Assembly: GCF_009733595.1 (NCBI RefSeq)
Contig: NZ_WOFH01000012.1
Span: forward strand, 124,001 to 188,000
Origin: Actinomadura litoris
Lineage (GTDB): Bacteria > Actinomycetota > Actinomycetes > Streptosporangiales > Streptosporangiaceae
Direction: 5' to 3'
DNA length: 64,000 bases
Positions 8,264-17,300 of the stretch are shown in pieces. The first letter of the stretch is position 1. Every line of letters starts with the position of its first letter. Both the position numbers and the translations under genes were made by a program. A model generated the notes under the pieces. That model searched no databases and was not told where the DNA came from. It saw nothing but the letters and a program-made list of their open reading frames with translations.

Positions 8264-9661
8264 ATGACGGCGAGGCGGTCGACGGGGTGGTCGACGGGGC
8301 GGCGCGGGCGGCGCACGGCAGCCGGGTCCAGGCGCGCGATCGCGGTGGGGGTCACCGCGGTGCTCACGCTCGGACTGCTCCAGGGGCCGGCGACGGCGAT
8401 GCTGCCCTCCCCCTCACCCGGGCCCGCGGACATGACGGGCGTCCCGCTGGCGGCCGCGGCGCCGCCCGCGGCCACCCCGCCCGCCTCCGCGACCGGGGTC
8501 GCCCCCGCGAACCTGCGCGCCACGCTGGACGCCGTCCACGCGGCGGGCATGTACGGGATCTTCTCCTCCGTCCGGGACGGCGACCGGCGCTGGAGCGGCG
8601 CGTCGGGGGTCGCCGACACCGCGACGGGACGTCCCGCCGCCGCCGGCATGCGGACGCGCGTCGGCAGCATCACCAAGACGTTCGTCGCCACGGCGATCCT
8701 CCAGCAGGTGGAGCGGGGGCGCGTCGTCCTGGACGCGCCGATCGGCACCTACCTGCCCGACCTGTTCCCCGGCCAGCGCGGGCGGCAGGTCACCGTGCGG
8801 ATGCTGCTGAACCACACCAGCGGCATCGGCGACTACGTCGTCAACGCGTTCCCCTCCCTGGCCGACCTCTCGCCCGCCGACCTCGACAGGGAGCGCTTCA
8901 GGAAGGTTCGTCCCGAGCAGCTCGTCGCCTGGGGCCTGGCGGCGCCTCCCACCGGCGACCCGGGCGAGCGCTGGTCCTACTCCAACACCAACTACGTCAT
9001 CGCCGGGCTGCTCCTGGAGAAGGTCACGGGGACGAAGGCGGAGGAGTACATCACCCGCGAGGTCATCCGGAAGGCCGGGCTGAAGCACACCTACTTCCCG
9101 ACCGGGCCCTACGTCCACGGGGCGCACCCGCGGATGTACGAGTCGCTGTACCAGCACGTGAACCCGCCGCGCGACTACAGCGTGTTCGACATGAGCTGGG
9201 CCTGGACGGCGGGCGCGCTGGTCTCCACCACGGACGACCTCAACCGCTTCTACCGGACGCTCCTCACCGGCGGCCTCGTCAACCGGCTGTCGCTGGCGCA
9301 GATGCAGCAGACCGTCCCGGTCAAGGACCCCGACGGCGACGTGCTGATGAAGTACGGCCTCGGCATCTACTCCGTGAACCTGCCGTGCGGCACGTTCTGG
9401 GGCCACGACGGCGCGGTCTTCGGCGCCGGGACGCAGGCGCTGTCCAGCGCCGACGGCGGCCGCCAGGTCGCGTTCGGGTTCAACCTCATGAAGTACCAGC
9501 GGCTGGACGCCGACGGCGCCCCGCTGCCCGACCCGATCGACAGCGCGCTCGGCGCGCACGTGATCCAGGCGCTCTGCGGGACGCAGTCGCCGACGGGCCC
9601 CGCCGAGCCGGGCCCGCCGCTGCGCCCGCTGCCGCTCCGGTTCGCCCGCACCGGCCCCTGA
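8264..9661 (+). CDS. Secreted serine hydrolase, beta-lactamase / D-Ala-D-Ala carboxypeptidase fold
   Basis: 465 residues beginning with a long basic N-terminus and a hydrophobic stretch (AIAVGVTAVLTLGLL), a probable export signal. The penicillin-binding-protein catalytic set is complete: S135-I-T-K138, Y239-S-N and a C-terminal H381-D-G in place of KTG, as in class C-like esterases and D-alanyl-D-alanine carboxypeptidases. It likely acts outside the membrane on peptidoglycan peptides or ester/amide substrates; the substrate cannot be told. Start ATG 8264 is preceded by GAGAGAGACGAGG. Single gene on its strand. Confidence 0.92.
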   Translation: MTARRSTGWSTGRRGRRTAAGSRRAIAVGVTAVLTLGLLQGPATAMLPSPSPGPADMTGVPLAAAAPPAATPPASATGVAPANLRATLDAVHAAGMYGIFSSVRDGDRRWSGASGVADTATGRPAAAGMRTRVGSITKTFVATAILQQVERGRVVLDAPIGTYLPDLFPGQRGRQVTVRMLLNHTSGIGDYVVNAFPSLADLSPADLDRERFRKVRPEQLVAWGLAAPPTGDPGERWSYSNTNYVIAGLLLEKVTGTKAEEYITREVIRKAGLKHTYFPTGPYVHGAHPRMYESLYQHVNPPRDYSVFDMSWAWTAGALVSTTDDLNRFYRTLLTGGLVNRLSLAQMQQTVPVKDPDGDVLMKYGLGIYSVNLPCGTFWGHDGAVFGAGTQALSSADGGRQVAFGFNLMKYQRLDADGAPLPDPIDSALGAHVIQALCGTQSPTGPAEPGPPLRPLPLRFARTGP

Positions 9662-9665
9662 CCGC

Positions 9666-10646
9666 CTACGAGGACGCCTGCGGGGCCAGGTCCGAGGGGT
9701 CGGTGTTGGCCCCGCACAGCACGACCACCACGCGCTCGCCGGGCGCCGGACGGTAGGCGCCGGTGCGCAGCGCGGCCACGGCCGCGGCGGTGCCGTGCTC
9801 GACGGCCAGCCGGTACTCGCGCCACAGGAGGCGGCGGGCCTCGACGATCGCCGCGTCGGTGACGAGGACCGATCCGGCGCCCGTCCGCGCGGCCACGCCG
9901 TGGGCGATGCCGCCGAGCCGGGTGGCGCCGAGGGAGTCGGCGGCGACGCCGGAGACCGCCACGTCCACGGGCTCCCCGGCGGCCAGGGCCCGGTCGAGCG
10001 TCGGGCAGTTCTCGGGCTCGACGCCGACGACCCGCGCGCGGCCTTCCAGCGCCGCCGCGACGCCCGCCATCAGCCCGCCGCCGCCGACCGCCAGCAGGAC
10101 GGTGTCGACCTCGCCGCCGGTCTGCTCCGCGATCTCCAGGCCGAGCGTGCCCTGGCCGGCGCAGACGGCGGGCTGGTCGTAGGCGTGGCAGGCCAGCGCG
10201 CCGGTGTCGGCGGCGCGCTTGGCGGCGGCCTCCTGCGCCTCGGCGTAGCGGGTGCCGACCCGCACGACGCGCGCGCCGAGCGCCCGCAGCCCCGCGACCT
10301 TCACCGGCGGCGCCGTCTCCGGCACGAACACCTCGGCGGGCACCCCCACCCGCGCCGCCGCGTGCGCGAACGCGAGGCCCGCGTTGCCGCCCGAGGCCGC
10401 GACGACGCCGGCGGCGGGCAGCCGTCCCGCCTCCCGCGCGGCGAGGATGTGGTTGAACGCGCCCCGCGCCTTGAACGATCCGGTGTGCTGGATGAGCTCC
10501 AGCTTCAGCCAGGTCCGCGCCGCCTCCCCGGGTGCCCCCGGCGACCCGGGGAGGAGCGGGCCGGGCGCGACGGCCGGCAGCGGCGTCCTGCGGACCCGTC
10601 CCGCGATCCGCTCCGCGGCGGCCTCGACGTCCGAACGAAAGATCAC
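9666..10646 (-). CDS. Threonine/serine dehydratase-like PLP enzyme
   Basis: 326 residues of the fold-type II PLP family (threonine/serine dehydratases, IlvA/TdcB group). The PLP lysine lies in GSFKARGAFN. The phosphate-binding glycine loop is SGGNAGLAF, and the GGGGLMAG turn follows. It would deaminate L-threonine or L-serine to a 2-oxo acid. There is no C-terminal ACT regulatory domain, so it is the short catabolic form. Start GTG 10646 is chosen because homology begins there; the open frame continues upstream only as a shadow of the exporter gene. Substrate preference is not determinable. Confidence 0.9.
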   Translation of the reverse strand: MIFRSDVEAAAERIAGRVRRTPLPAVAPGPLLPGSPGAPGEAARTWLKLELIQHTGSFKARGAFNHILAAREAGRLPAAGVVAASGGNAGLAFAHAAARVGVPAEVFVPETAPPVKVAGLRALGARVVRVGTRYAEAQEAAAKRAADTGALACHAYDQPAVCAGQGTLGLEIAEQTGGEVDTVLLAVGGGGLMAGVAAALEGRARVVGVEPENCPTLDRALAAGEPVDVAVSGVAADSLGATRLGGIAHGVAARTGAGSVLVTDAAIVEARRLLWREYRLAVEHGTAAAVAALRTGAYRPAPGERVVVVLCGANTDPSDLAPQASS

Positions 10647-10744
10647 CCTGCGTTCCCCTTCCCACGTGTGCCGGGCTCGGATTCCATCCCTACCAGGCTT
10701 CGGTGGCACGGAGGGTGGGCCCTGCGCGTTCCGCGGGATGCCCG

Positions 10745-12295
10745 TCAGGTGCGGGCGTGCTCGGCGGCGTCCGCGCCCTCGCCGTCCCGTGCCGCCTCCT
10801 TGTCGAGCGGCACCTGCCTGACCAGCCACGCCAGCGCGAACGCCAGCACGCCCACGCCCGTCGCGACCAGGAACCCCTGGTGGACGCCGCCCGCCACCGC
10901 GTGCCGGTAGGCGTCGCGGACCCCGGCGGGCAGCGTCCGCAGGCCCGCCGCGTCCAGCTGCGCGGAGCCCTCGGTGGCGGCGGCGTAGCCGCGCTCGGCC
11001 ATGATGTCGCGGACGCGCCCGGTGAACAGCGCGCCGACGATCGAGACGCCGACCGAGCCGCCGATCGTCCGGGCGAGCGTGGCGGTGGACGAGCCGACCC
11101 CGAGGTCGGCGCGCTCGACGCTGTGCAGCGAGACCAGCAGCGTCGTCTGCATGAGGCAGCCGATCCCGGCGCCGACCAGCGCCATGAACGCGCCGGTGGT
11201 GAGCCGCGAGGTCGCGGTGTCCATGGTCGCCAGCAGTGCGAGCCCGGTGGTCAGCAGCGCCCCGCCCGTGACGATGAACGCCTTGTAGCGGCCCGTCCGG
11301 GAGATGACGGGCCCGGCGACCATGTTGACGGCGACCATCGCGAGGAACAGCGGCATGCCGAGCAGGCCCGCGTTCGTCGCGGACGAGCCCTGCACGGCCT
11401 GCTGGAACAGCGGCAGGTAGGTCATCGCGCCGAACATCGCGAAGCCGAGCAGGAACCCGATGACCGTGACGACGGTGAAGTTGGCGTTGCGGAACAGCTT
11501 CAGCGGCAGGACGGGCTCGGCGGCGCGCCGCTCGGCGACCACGAACGCGACGCCGGCGGCCACCGCGAGCGCGCCGAGACCGATGATCATGCCCGACGTC
11601 CACGCGTACTCGGCGCCGCCCCACGTGGTGACCAGCACGACCGAGGAGATCGTGGTGGCCAGCAGCGCGACGCCGAGGTAGTCGATCCGGGCCTGCGAGC
11701 GCTGCTTCGGCAGGTGCAGGACGGTCGAGATCATGAACAGCGCGAGCAGGCCGAGCGGCAGGTTCACATAGAAGCACCAGCGCCAGCCGAGGTGGTCGGT
11801 GATCGCGCCGCCGACCAGCGGCCCCGCGATCATCGCCAGCCCCATCACGCCGGAGATCATGCCCTGGTAGCGGCCCTGGTCGCGGGGCGGGACCAGGCTG
11901 CTGATGATCGCCAGCGCGCCGACCATCAGCCCGCCCGCGCCGAGCCCCTGGATCGCCCGGAAGCCGATGAGCTGGGTCATGTCCTGCGACATCCCGGCCA
12001 GCGCCGACCCGGTCAGGAAGATCACGATCGCGGTGAGGAAGGCGCCCTTGCGCCCGTACATGTCGCCGAGCTTGCCCCAGACGGGCGTGGAGACGGCGGT
12101 CGCGAGCGTGTACGCGGTCACGACCCAGGACAGGTGGCCGAGGCCGCCGAGGTCGCTGACGATGCCCGGCATCGCGGTGCCGAGGATCAGGTTGTCGAGC
12201 GAGGCCAGCAGCATCGCGATCAGCACGGCGCCGATGACGACGTACAGGTTGCGGCCCTGGCCCGGCCCGTCCTGAGGGGGTGCCTGGGGGGTCAT
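10745..12295 (-). CDS. MFS drug exporter, DHA2 (EmrB/QacA) family, 14 helices
   Basis: 516 residues, length and hydrophobic pattern of 14-helix proton-driven multidrug exporters. Helix 1 contains the DHA2 motif LASLDNLILGTAMPGI; motif A after helix 2 reads GKLGDMYGRK; motif C-like glycines follow in helix 5. It sits in the cytoplasmic membrane. The gene is divergent from a TetR regulator with two palindromic sites between them, the usual layout of a repressor-controlled efflux pump. Substrate unknown. Confidence 0.94.
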   Translation of the reverse strand: MTPQAPPQDGPGQGRNLYVVIGAVLIAMLLASLDNLILGTAMPGIVSDLGGLGHLSWVVTAYTLATAVSTPVWGKLGDMYGRKGAFLTAIVIFLTGSALAGMSQDMTQLIGFRAIQGLGAGGLMVGALAIISSLVPPRDQGRYQGMISGVMGLAMIAGPLVGGAITDHLGWRWCFYVNLPLGLLALFMISTVLHLPKQRSQARIDYLGVALLATTISSVVLVTTWGGAEYAWTSGMIIGLGALAVAAGVAFVVAERRAAEPVLPLKLFRNANFTVVTVIGFLLGFAMFGAMTYLPLFQQAVQGSSATNAGLLGMPLFLAMVAVNMVAGPVISRTGRYKAFIVTGGALLTTGLALLATMDTATSRLTTGAFMALVGAGIGCLMQTTLLVSLHSVERADLGVGSSTATLARTIGGSVGVSIVGALFTGRVRDIMAERGYAAATEGSAQLDAAGLRTLPAGVRDAYRHAVAGGVHQGFLVATGVGVLAFALAWLVRQVPLDKEAARDGEGADAAEHART

Positions 12296-12323
12296 GGTCG
12301 GTCGCTCCTCGCTCTCGATACTT

Positions 12324-12341
12324 ACTTGCCGCCCGGCAAGT
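12324..12341. promoter_or_regulatory. TetR operator 1 (perfect palindrome)
   Basis: ACTTGCCGCCCGGCAAGT, 8-bp arms around a central CC, lies 29 bases upstream of the exporter start, where it would cover the exporter promoter. Confidence 0.8.
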
Positions 12342-12364
12342 TAACGGTTCGAGTGTCCGCGCTA

Positions 12365-12382
12365 ACTAGCCGGGCGTCAAGT
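12365..12382. promoter_or_regulatory. TetR operator 2 (imperfect palindrome)
   Basis: ACTAGCCGGGCGTCAAGT has the same half-site (ACTTGNCG) as operator 1, with two mismatches between arms. It lies nearer the tetR start, 41 bp centre-to-centre from operator 1, about four helical turns. The pair fits one repressor controlling both divergent genes. Confidence 0.72.
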
Positions 12383-12428
12383 AAGTTGAGGCGGTATCTT
12401 GGTCCTAGGACGAGCGGAGGAGACGACC

Positions 12429-13016
12429 GTGACCCGCCCCCAGACGCGCCGCAAGGACACCCGCGAGCGGATCCAGCACGTCGCGCTGGAGCTGTTCCTC
12501 GAACGCGGCTACGACCAGACCTCGCTCCGCGAGATCGCCGAGCGGCTGGAGGTCACCAAGGCGGCGCTCTACTACCACTTCCGCACCAAGGAGGACATCG
12601 TCACCAGCCTGATCGAGGACATCGGCCGCCCGGTCGACGACCTGATCGCCTGGGGCCAGGGCCAGCCCGCCACCCGCGCGACCCGCCGCGAGGTGCTGCG
12701 CCGCCTGAACGAGGCGCTCGACACCGGCGCGCCGGTGTTCCGGTTCCTCCAGGAGAACCAGGCCGCGCTGCGGTCCCGGGGGAGCGCCGACGGCTTCCGC
12801 GACCGCATGCGGGCGCTGGGCGCGCTCCTCACCGTCCCCGACGCGGGCATGGTCGAGCAGGTCCGCACCCTCAGCGCCCTGTTCACCGTCTACTTCGGCA
12901 CGTTCGCCGCCAGCCACATGGAGGGCGACCCCGACGAGAAGCGCGCCGCCCTCCTCCAGGTCGCCTGGGAGCAGCTCGACGCCGCCCACGGCTACACCGG
13001 CGAGGACGGCGAGTAG
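12429..13016 (+). CDS. TetR-family repressor of the adjacent exporter
   Basis: 195 residues. HTH at about residues 8-52 (RERIQHVALELFLERGYDQTS then LREIAERLEVTKAALYYHF), a clear TetR signature. I chose GTG 12429, preceded by GGAGGA with normal spacing, over an upstream TTG. Divergence from the DHA2 exporter and two shared operators strongly suggest that it represses both genes until the pump substrate binds its C-terminal domain. The ligand is unknown. Confidence 0.92.
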   Translation: MTRPQTRRKDTRERIQHVALELFLERGYDQTSLREIAERLEVTKAALYYHFRTKEDIVTSLIEDIGRPVDDLIAWGQGQPATRATRREVLRRLNEALDTGAPVFRFLQENQAALRSRGSADGFRDRMRALGALLTVPDAGMVEQVRTLSALFTVYFGTFAASHMEGDPDEKRAALLQVAWEQLDAAHGYTGEDGE

Positions 13017-13152
13017 GGCAGCGCCTGGTCAGAGCCCGGTCAGCGGTGGTCAGCGGCGGTGCGTGGACGGTGCGCGGCCCGTCAGCGCCCCCGCCGAGGC
13101 TTCGGTCGTGCGAGCGGGAGACCGATCCCGCCCGGAGCAACGGGAGCAGACG

Positions 13153-14361
13153 ATGCGGAACGCCGACGCCACGACCAGCAAGACCGTCCTGATCTCCGGC
13201 GCCGGCGTCGGCGGGCCCGCGCTCGCCTACTGGCTGGACCGCCACGGCTTCGACGTCACGGTCGTCGAGCTGGCCCGGGGGCTGCGCGCGGGCGGCCAGG
13301 CGGTCGACGTGCGGGGCCCGGCGCTGGAGGTCGCCGGGCGGATGGGCGTGCTGGAGGAGATCCGCGCGCGCCGCGTCCAGATGCGCGGCATGTCCATGGT
13401 GGACGCGAACGGCGACGAGCTGTTCCGCAGCGAGGAGTACACGATCACCGGCGGCGACCTGGGCGGCCCCGACATCGAGATCCTCCGCGACGACCTGTCG
13501 CGGATCCTCGCGGACGCGGCGGGCGACGGCGTCGAGTACCTGTTCGGCGACTCGATCGCCGCGCTCGACCAGGACGAGGACGCCGTCCGGGTGACCTTCC
13601 GCAGCGGCCTCACCCGGACGTTCGACCTGGTCGTCGGCGCCGACGGCCTGCACTCCACCACCCGCTCACTGGTCTTCGGACCCGAGCGCGACCACATCAC
13701 CCACCTCGGCAAGTACCTGTCGGTGTGGACGGCCCCGAACTTCCTCGGCCTGGACCGCTGGCAGGTGTTCCACCAGATGCCGGGCAGCGCCTGGGGCGGC
13801 GGCGTCATGAGCGTGCGCGGCAACGCCGAGATCCGCGTCTACATGGGCTTCGAGTGCGACGAGCCGGTCGCCTACGACCACCGCGACACGGCGGCGCAGA
13901 AGAAGCTGATGGAGGACGCGATGGCGGGCGGCGGCTGGGTCGTCCCGCAGCTCCTCGACAGCATGTGGGACGCGGCGGACTTCCACTTCGACTCGATGGC
14001 GCAGATCCACATGGACCGCTGGTCGCGGGGCCGGGTCGTCCTGCTGGGGGACGCCGGGTACTGCGGGTCGCCGCTGTCCGGGCAGGGCACGAGCATGGCG
14101 ATGGTCGGGGCCTACGTCCTGGCGGGGGAGCTGAAGGCGGCGGGCGGCGACCACCGCGCCGCGTTCGCCGCCTACGAGTCGGCGCTGCGCGGATACGTCG
14201 CCGCCAACCAGGGGCTCGCGCTGACCAACATGGCGCGGGTCGACGCGCAGCGGAGCGCGGCCATGGGCGGGACGGCCGAGGACACGGCCGCGGGCACGGC
14301 TCGGATCGACTTCCAGGACTTCGGCGAGATCGTCGACTCCTTCACCGTCCGCGACTACTGA
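13153..14361 (+). CDS. FAD-dependent monooxygenase (PHBH/TetX-like)
   Basis: 402 residues of the class A flavoprotein monooxygenase family. The N-terminal dinucleotide fold is GAGVGGPALAYWLDR, the DG motif reads VGADGLHSTTR, and the C-terminal FAD ribityl motif is LLGDAGYCGSPLSGQGTSMA. These enzymes hydroxylate aromatic or polyketide substrates using NAD(P)H. Start ATG 13153 has GGGAG six bases upstream. It follows the tetR gene on the same strand after 136 bp and might share its regulation, which would pair efflux with oxidative inactivation; that is inference. Confidence 0.92.
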   Translation: MRNADATTSKTVLISGAGVGGPALAYWLDRHGFDVTVVELARGLRAGGQAVDVRGPALEVAGRMGVLEEIRARRVQMRGMSMVDANGDELFRSEEYTITGGDLGGPDIEILRDDLSRILADAAGDGVEYLFGDSIAALDQDEDAVRVTFRSGLTRTFDLVVGADGLHSTTRSLVFGPERDHITHLGKYLSVWTAPNFLGLDRWQVFHQMPGSAWGGGVMSVRGNAEIRVYMGFECDEPVAYDHRDTAAQKKLMEDAMAGGGWVVPQLLDSMWDAADFHFDSMAQIHMDRWSRGRVVLLGDAGYCGSPLSGQGTSMAMVGAYVLAGELKAAGGDHRAAFAAYESALRGYVAANQGLALTNMARVDAQRSAAMGGTAEDTAAGTARIDFQDFGEIVDSFTVRDY

Positions 14362-14370
14362 GGCGGGGTC

Positions 14371-15639
14371 TCAGGGGGCGCCGAGGGAGGCGGCGCGGGC
14401 GAGCAGCACCTTCCGTTCGGGCGCGTTGCGGGTCAGTTCCGCGGCGCGCTCGAACTCCGTCCGGGCCTCCTCCGGCCGTCCGAGCCGGGCGAGCAGGTCG
14501 CCGCGGACGCTCGGCAGCAGGTGGTAGCCGCGCAGCGACGGCTCGGCGGCGACCGCGTCCACGAGCGCGAGGCCACGCTCGGGGCCCTCGGCCATGCCGA
14601 CCGCGACCGCCCGGTTCAGCTCCACGACCGGGGACGGCGCGACCCGCGCGAGCACCTCGTAGAGCGCGGCGATCTGCGCCCAGTCGGTCTCGGCGGCGGT
14701 GGGGGCCTGCGCGTGGGACGCGGCGATCGCGGCCTGGAGCACGTACGGGCCCGGCGGCTCGCCGATCTCCCGCGCGCGCAGCAGCGCGGCGAACCCGCGG
14801 CGGATGAGCAGCCGGTCCCAGAGCGCGCGGTCCTGGTCGCGCAGCGGGACGGGCTCGCCGGACGGCCCGGTCCGCGCCCGCGTCCGGGACGCCTGGATCT
14901 CCATCAGCGCGGCGAGCCCGTGCGCCTCCGGCTCGCCGGGGACCAGCCCGGCGAGGACGCGGCCGAGGCGCAGCGCCTCCTGGCACAGGTCCGTCCGGAC
15001 CCACGCCTCGCCCGCGGTCGCCGCGTACCCCTCGTTGAAGATCAGGTAGATGACCTCCAGCACCGAGGACAGCCGCGCCGCGCGCTCGGGCCCCTCCGGC
15101 ACCTCGAACGGCACGCGGGCCTCCGCCAGCGTCCGCTTCGCCCGGACGATCCGCTGCGCCACCGTCGGCTCGGGGACGAGGAACGCCCGCGCGATCTCCT
15201 CGGTGGTCAGCCCGCCCAGCATCCGCAGCGTCAGCGCGACCCTGGCCTGCGTGGACAGCACCGGATGGCAGGCGGTGAACACCAGCCGGAGCACGTCGTC
15301 CTCGATGGGCTCGGCGTCCTCGGCGAGGTCGAACTCGGCCGGCGCCTCCCGCGCCTCGGGCTCCAGCCCGTGCCCGATCTCGGTGAGCTTGGCCTCCAGC
15401 CGCTGCTCGCGGCGGATCCGGTCGATGGCGCGGCGCTTGCCGACGGCCATGAGCCAGGCGCCCGGGTTGTCCGGGACGCCCGACCCGGGCCACTGTTCGA
15501 GGGCGGCGACCAGCGCGTCCTGCGCGATCTCCTCGGCGAGCCCGACATCGCGCAGCAGGCGCGCGAGCCCGGCGATGATCCGCGCGCTCTCCATCCGCCA
15601 CACCGCGTCGATGCTCGCGTGCACGTCAGAGGCCGTCAC
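14371..15639 (-). CDS. ECF sigma factor with long C-terminal extension (ECF42-like)
   Basis: 422 residues. Sigma region 2 (IAQDALVAALEQW, NPGAWLMAVGKRRAIDRIRRE) and region 4 (VALTLRMLGGLTTEEIARAFLV) occupy the first 190 residues. A 220-residue helical, TPR-like C-terminus follows, the hallmark of the ECF42 group, which has no classical anti-sigma factor and is usually encoded beside a DGPF (YCII-related) protein. Exactly such a gene lies directly upstream on the same strand. The C-terminal domain is thought to act as the built-in regulator. It converges on the FAD monooxygenase with only 9 bases between them. Confidence 0.92.
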   Translation of the reverse strand: MTASDVHASIDAVWRMESARIIAGLARLLRDVGLAEEIAQDALVAALEQWPGSGVPDNPGAWLMAVGKRRAIDRIRREQRLEAKLTEIGHGLEPEAREAPAEFDLAEDAEPIEDDVLRLVFTACHPVLSTQARVALTLRMLGGLTTEEIARAFLVPEPTVAQRIVRAKRTLAEARVPFEVPEGPERAARLSSVLEVIYLIFNEGYAATAGEAWVRTDLCQEALRLGRVLAGLVPGEPEAHGLAALMEIQASRTRARTGPSGEPVPLRDQDRALWDRLLIRRGFAALLRAREIGEPPGPYVLQAAIAASHAQAPTAAETDWAQIAALYEVLARVAPSPVVELNRAVAVGMAEGPERGLALVDAVAAEPSLRGYHLLPSVRGDLLARLGRPEEARTEFERAAELTRNAPERKVLLARAASLGAP

Positions 15640-15721
15640 GCCGCCGATGACAGCACCCGCACGGGCCCGCGCGCAAGTCCGGGCGGCGGCGCGGCCCCGG
15701 GGCGGCGGCGCGGCCCTGGGC

Positions 15722-15743
15722 GGCGCGGGCCGCCGCCCGCGCC
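15722..15743 (-). terminator. GC-rich hairpin between DGPF gene and ECF sigma gene
   Basis: 9-bp stem GGCGCGGGC/GCCCGCGCC with a 4-base loop, five bases past the DGPF stop. The following 70 bp also contain a duplicated GGCGGCGCGGCCC block. The hairpin could reduce read-through from the DGPF gene into the sigma gene. Confidence 0.55.
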
Positions 15744-15747
15744 GGGG

Positions 15748-16104
15748 TCACGCGCCGGGGGCGGCGTCCTCCGGGCCGAAGACCTGCTTGATGACGCCCT
15801 CGCCGTCGCCGACGATCCGGTAGAAGCGGCGGGACAGCTCGACCGCCTCCTCCCGCGTCCGCACCTCGATCAGCGCGAAGCCGACGACGCCCTCCTTGGA
15901 CTCGGTGAACGGCCCGTCGGTCACGGTCACCTTCCCGCCCGAGGAGGTGATCCGGGTGCCGTGCGGCTCCAGCCCGCCGGTCGCCAGCAGCACGCCCGAC
16001 CTGGACATCTCCGCGATGAACGCGCCCATCTCCGCCTGGAGCCTCTCGTCCTGCGGGACCTCCTCGCCGCCGCCGCCGTCCGTCGTCATCAGCATGAACC
16101 GCAT
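15748..16104 (-). CDS. YCII/DGPF-domain protein, partner of the ECF sigma factor
   Basis: 118 residues with the family's DGPF motif (VTDGPFTESKEGVVGFAL near residue 64) and an N-terminal MRFMLMTTDG typical of the group. The fold is a small ferredoxin-like barrel; no enzymatic activity is established. Genes of this family are regularly paired with ECF42 sigma factors and are often their targets. Start ATG 16104 has GGAGG upstream; the longer open frame is not used. Co-directional with the sigma gene, 108 bp upstream of it. Confidence 0.92.
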   Translation of the reverse strand: MRFMLMTTDGGGGEEVPQDERLQAEMGAFIAEMSRSGVLLATGGLEPHGTRITSSGGKVTVTDGPFTESKEGVVGFALIEVRTREEAVELSRRFYRIVGDGEGVIKQVFGPEDAAPGA

Positions 16105-16345
16105 CGTGATGCCTCCTGGTCTCGTGTCCGGGCTCTCCCCGGCCTTCACGGACGCGTCGAAGGGCGGGCGGCCGGATCGACATCGCGGACGACCCTTTTC
16201 GGATTTTTTCTCTGGGACGCATCGTGCCAGGTCAGGGCCGAAACGGTACACCGAGCGGTGTTCTGGGTCTTGGTCGTCGCCCCCGGCGGCGAGTAACTTT
16301 GCCGTGAAGGCAGGAATTTCTCGCGCCCCTGAGGAGGCGTCCCCC

Positions 16346-17266
16346 GTGGGAGACCCGCCATCTGGACCCGGCGTGCCCGCCATCCCTGACGTGCCCGCCG
16401 CGCAGGGACGTGAGCTGGCCGGGCCCACCGTCCTGCGGATGCTGGTCGGCGCGCAGCTCCGCCGGCTGCGCGAGCGGGCCGGCATCTCCACCGAGGCCGC
16501 CGGCTATGAGATCCGCGGCTCCCACTCCAAGATCAGCCGGATGGAGCTGGGCCGGGTCGGCTTCAAGGAGCGCGACGTCGCCGACCTCCTCACGCTCTAC
16601 GGCGTGACCGACGCCGCCCGCCGTGACCCGCTGCTGCAACTGGCCGAGCAGGCCAACGCGCCCGGCTGGTGGCAGCCCTACAGCGACGTCGTGTCGAGCT
16701 GGTTCGAGCCGTGCCTCGGGCTGGAGCAGGGCGCCGAGGTCATCCGCGCCTACGAGATCCAGGCCGTCCCCGAGCTGCTCCAGACCGAGGACTACGCCCG
16801 CGCCCTGCTGCGCGCCCGGCACATCGACGCCTCCGAGACCGAGATCGAGCGGCGCGTCGAGCTGTGCATGCTCCGCCAGCGCATCCTGACCCGCCCGTCC
16901 CCGGTGAAGTTCTGGGCGGTGCTCGACGAGGCCGTCGTCCGCCGCCTGGTGGGCGGCGCCCTGACGATGCGGCTCCAGCTCCAGCACCTGATCAAGGTGT
17001 CGGCCGAGCCGAACATCACCGTCCAGGTGCTGCCGTTCGCCTCCGGCGGTCACGCCGCCGAGGGCGGCCCGGTGACGATACTGCGCTTCGCCGAGCCGGA
17101 GCTGCCCGACGTCGTCTACCTGGAGCAGCTCGCCGGGGCCCTCTACCCCGACCGCAACGCCGAGGTCGTCCGCTACCGCGACGTGATGAACCGGCTGGGC
17201 GTCCAGGCCGAGCCCCCGTCCCGCACGCCCGACATCCTCCGGACCCTGCTCGACCAGTACGTCTGA
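16346..17266 (+). CDS. HTH (XRE) regulator with DUF5753
   Basis: 306 residues. The N-terminal XRE helix-turn-helix is at about residues 30-85 (LRRLRERAGISTEAAGYEI, HSKISRMELGRVGF), followed by the DUF5753 domain with its conserved IQAVPELLQTEDYARALL and FWAVLDEAVVRR segments and closing YRDVMNRLG. This large Streptomyces/Actinomadura family often regulates development or partners a small DUF397 or abaA-like protein; no DUF397 gene is adjacent here. I chose GTG 16346 (GGAGG nine bases upstream). Function beyond DNA binding is unknown. Confidence 0.9.
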   Translation: MGDPPSGPGVPAIPDVPAAQGRELAGPTVLRMLVGAQLRRLRERAGISTEAAGYEIRGSHSKISRMELGRVGFKERDVADLLTLYGVTDAARRDPLLQLAEQANAPGWWQPYSDVVSSWFEPCLGLEQGAEVIRAYEIQAVPELLQTEDYARALLRARHIDASETEIERRVELCMLRQRILTRPSPVKFWAVLDEAVVRRLVGGALTMRLQLQHLIKVSAEPNITVQVLPFASGGHAAEGGPVTILRFAEPELPDVVYLEQLAGALYPDRNAEVVRYRDVMNRLGVQAEPPSRTPDILRTLLDQYV

Positions 17267-17269
17267 CCG

Positions 17270-17293
17270 GCGGGCGGCCCGCGGGCCGCCCGC
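17270..17293. terminator. Bidirectional terminator, perfect 24-bp palindrome
   Basis: Each 12-bp half (GCGGGCGGCCCG) is the exact reverse complement of the other, giving a 10-bp stem with a 4-base loop in RNA. It sits between the convergent DUF5753 and DHFR-like genes. Confidence 0.8.
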
Positions 17294-17300
17294 TCCGGAC

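Noticed and set aside
8626..8635. GGGACGTCCC outside the element as another operator
   Set aside because: Single copy inside the coding sequence of the serine hydrolase, with no tandem partner; chance occurrence in GC-rich DNA.
10647..11777. Upstream extension of the dehydratase frame to 703 residues
   Set aside because: The extra 377 codons are a shadow of the DHA2 exporter gene; dehydratase homology begins at the GTG at 10646.
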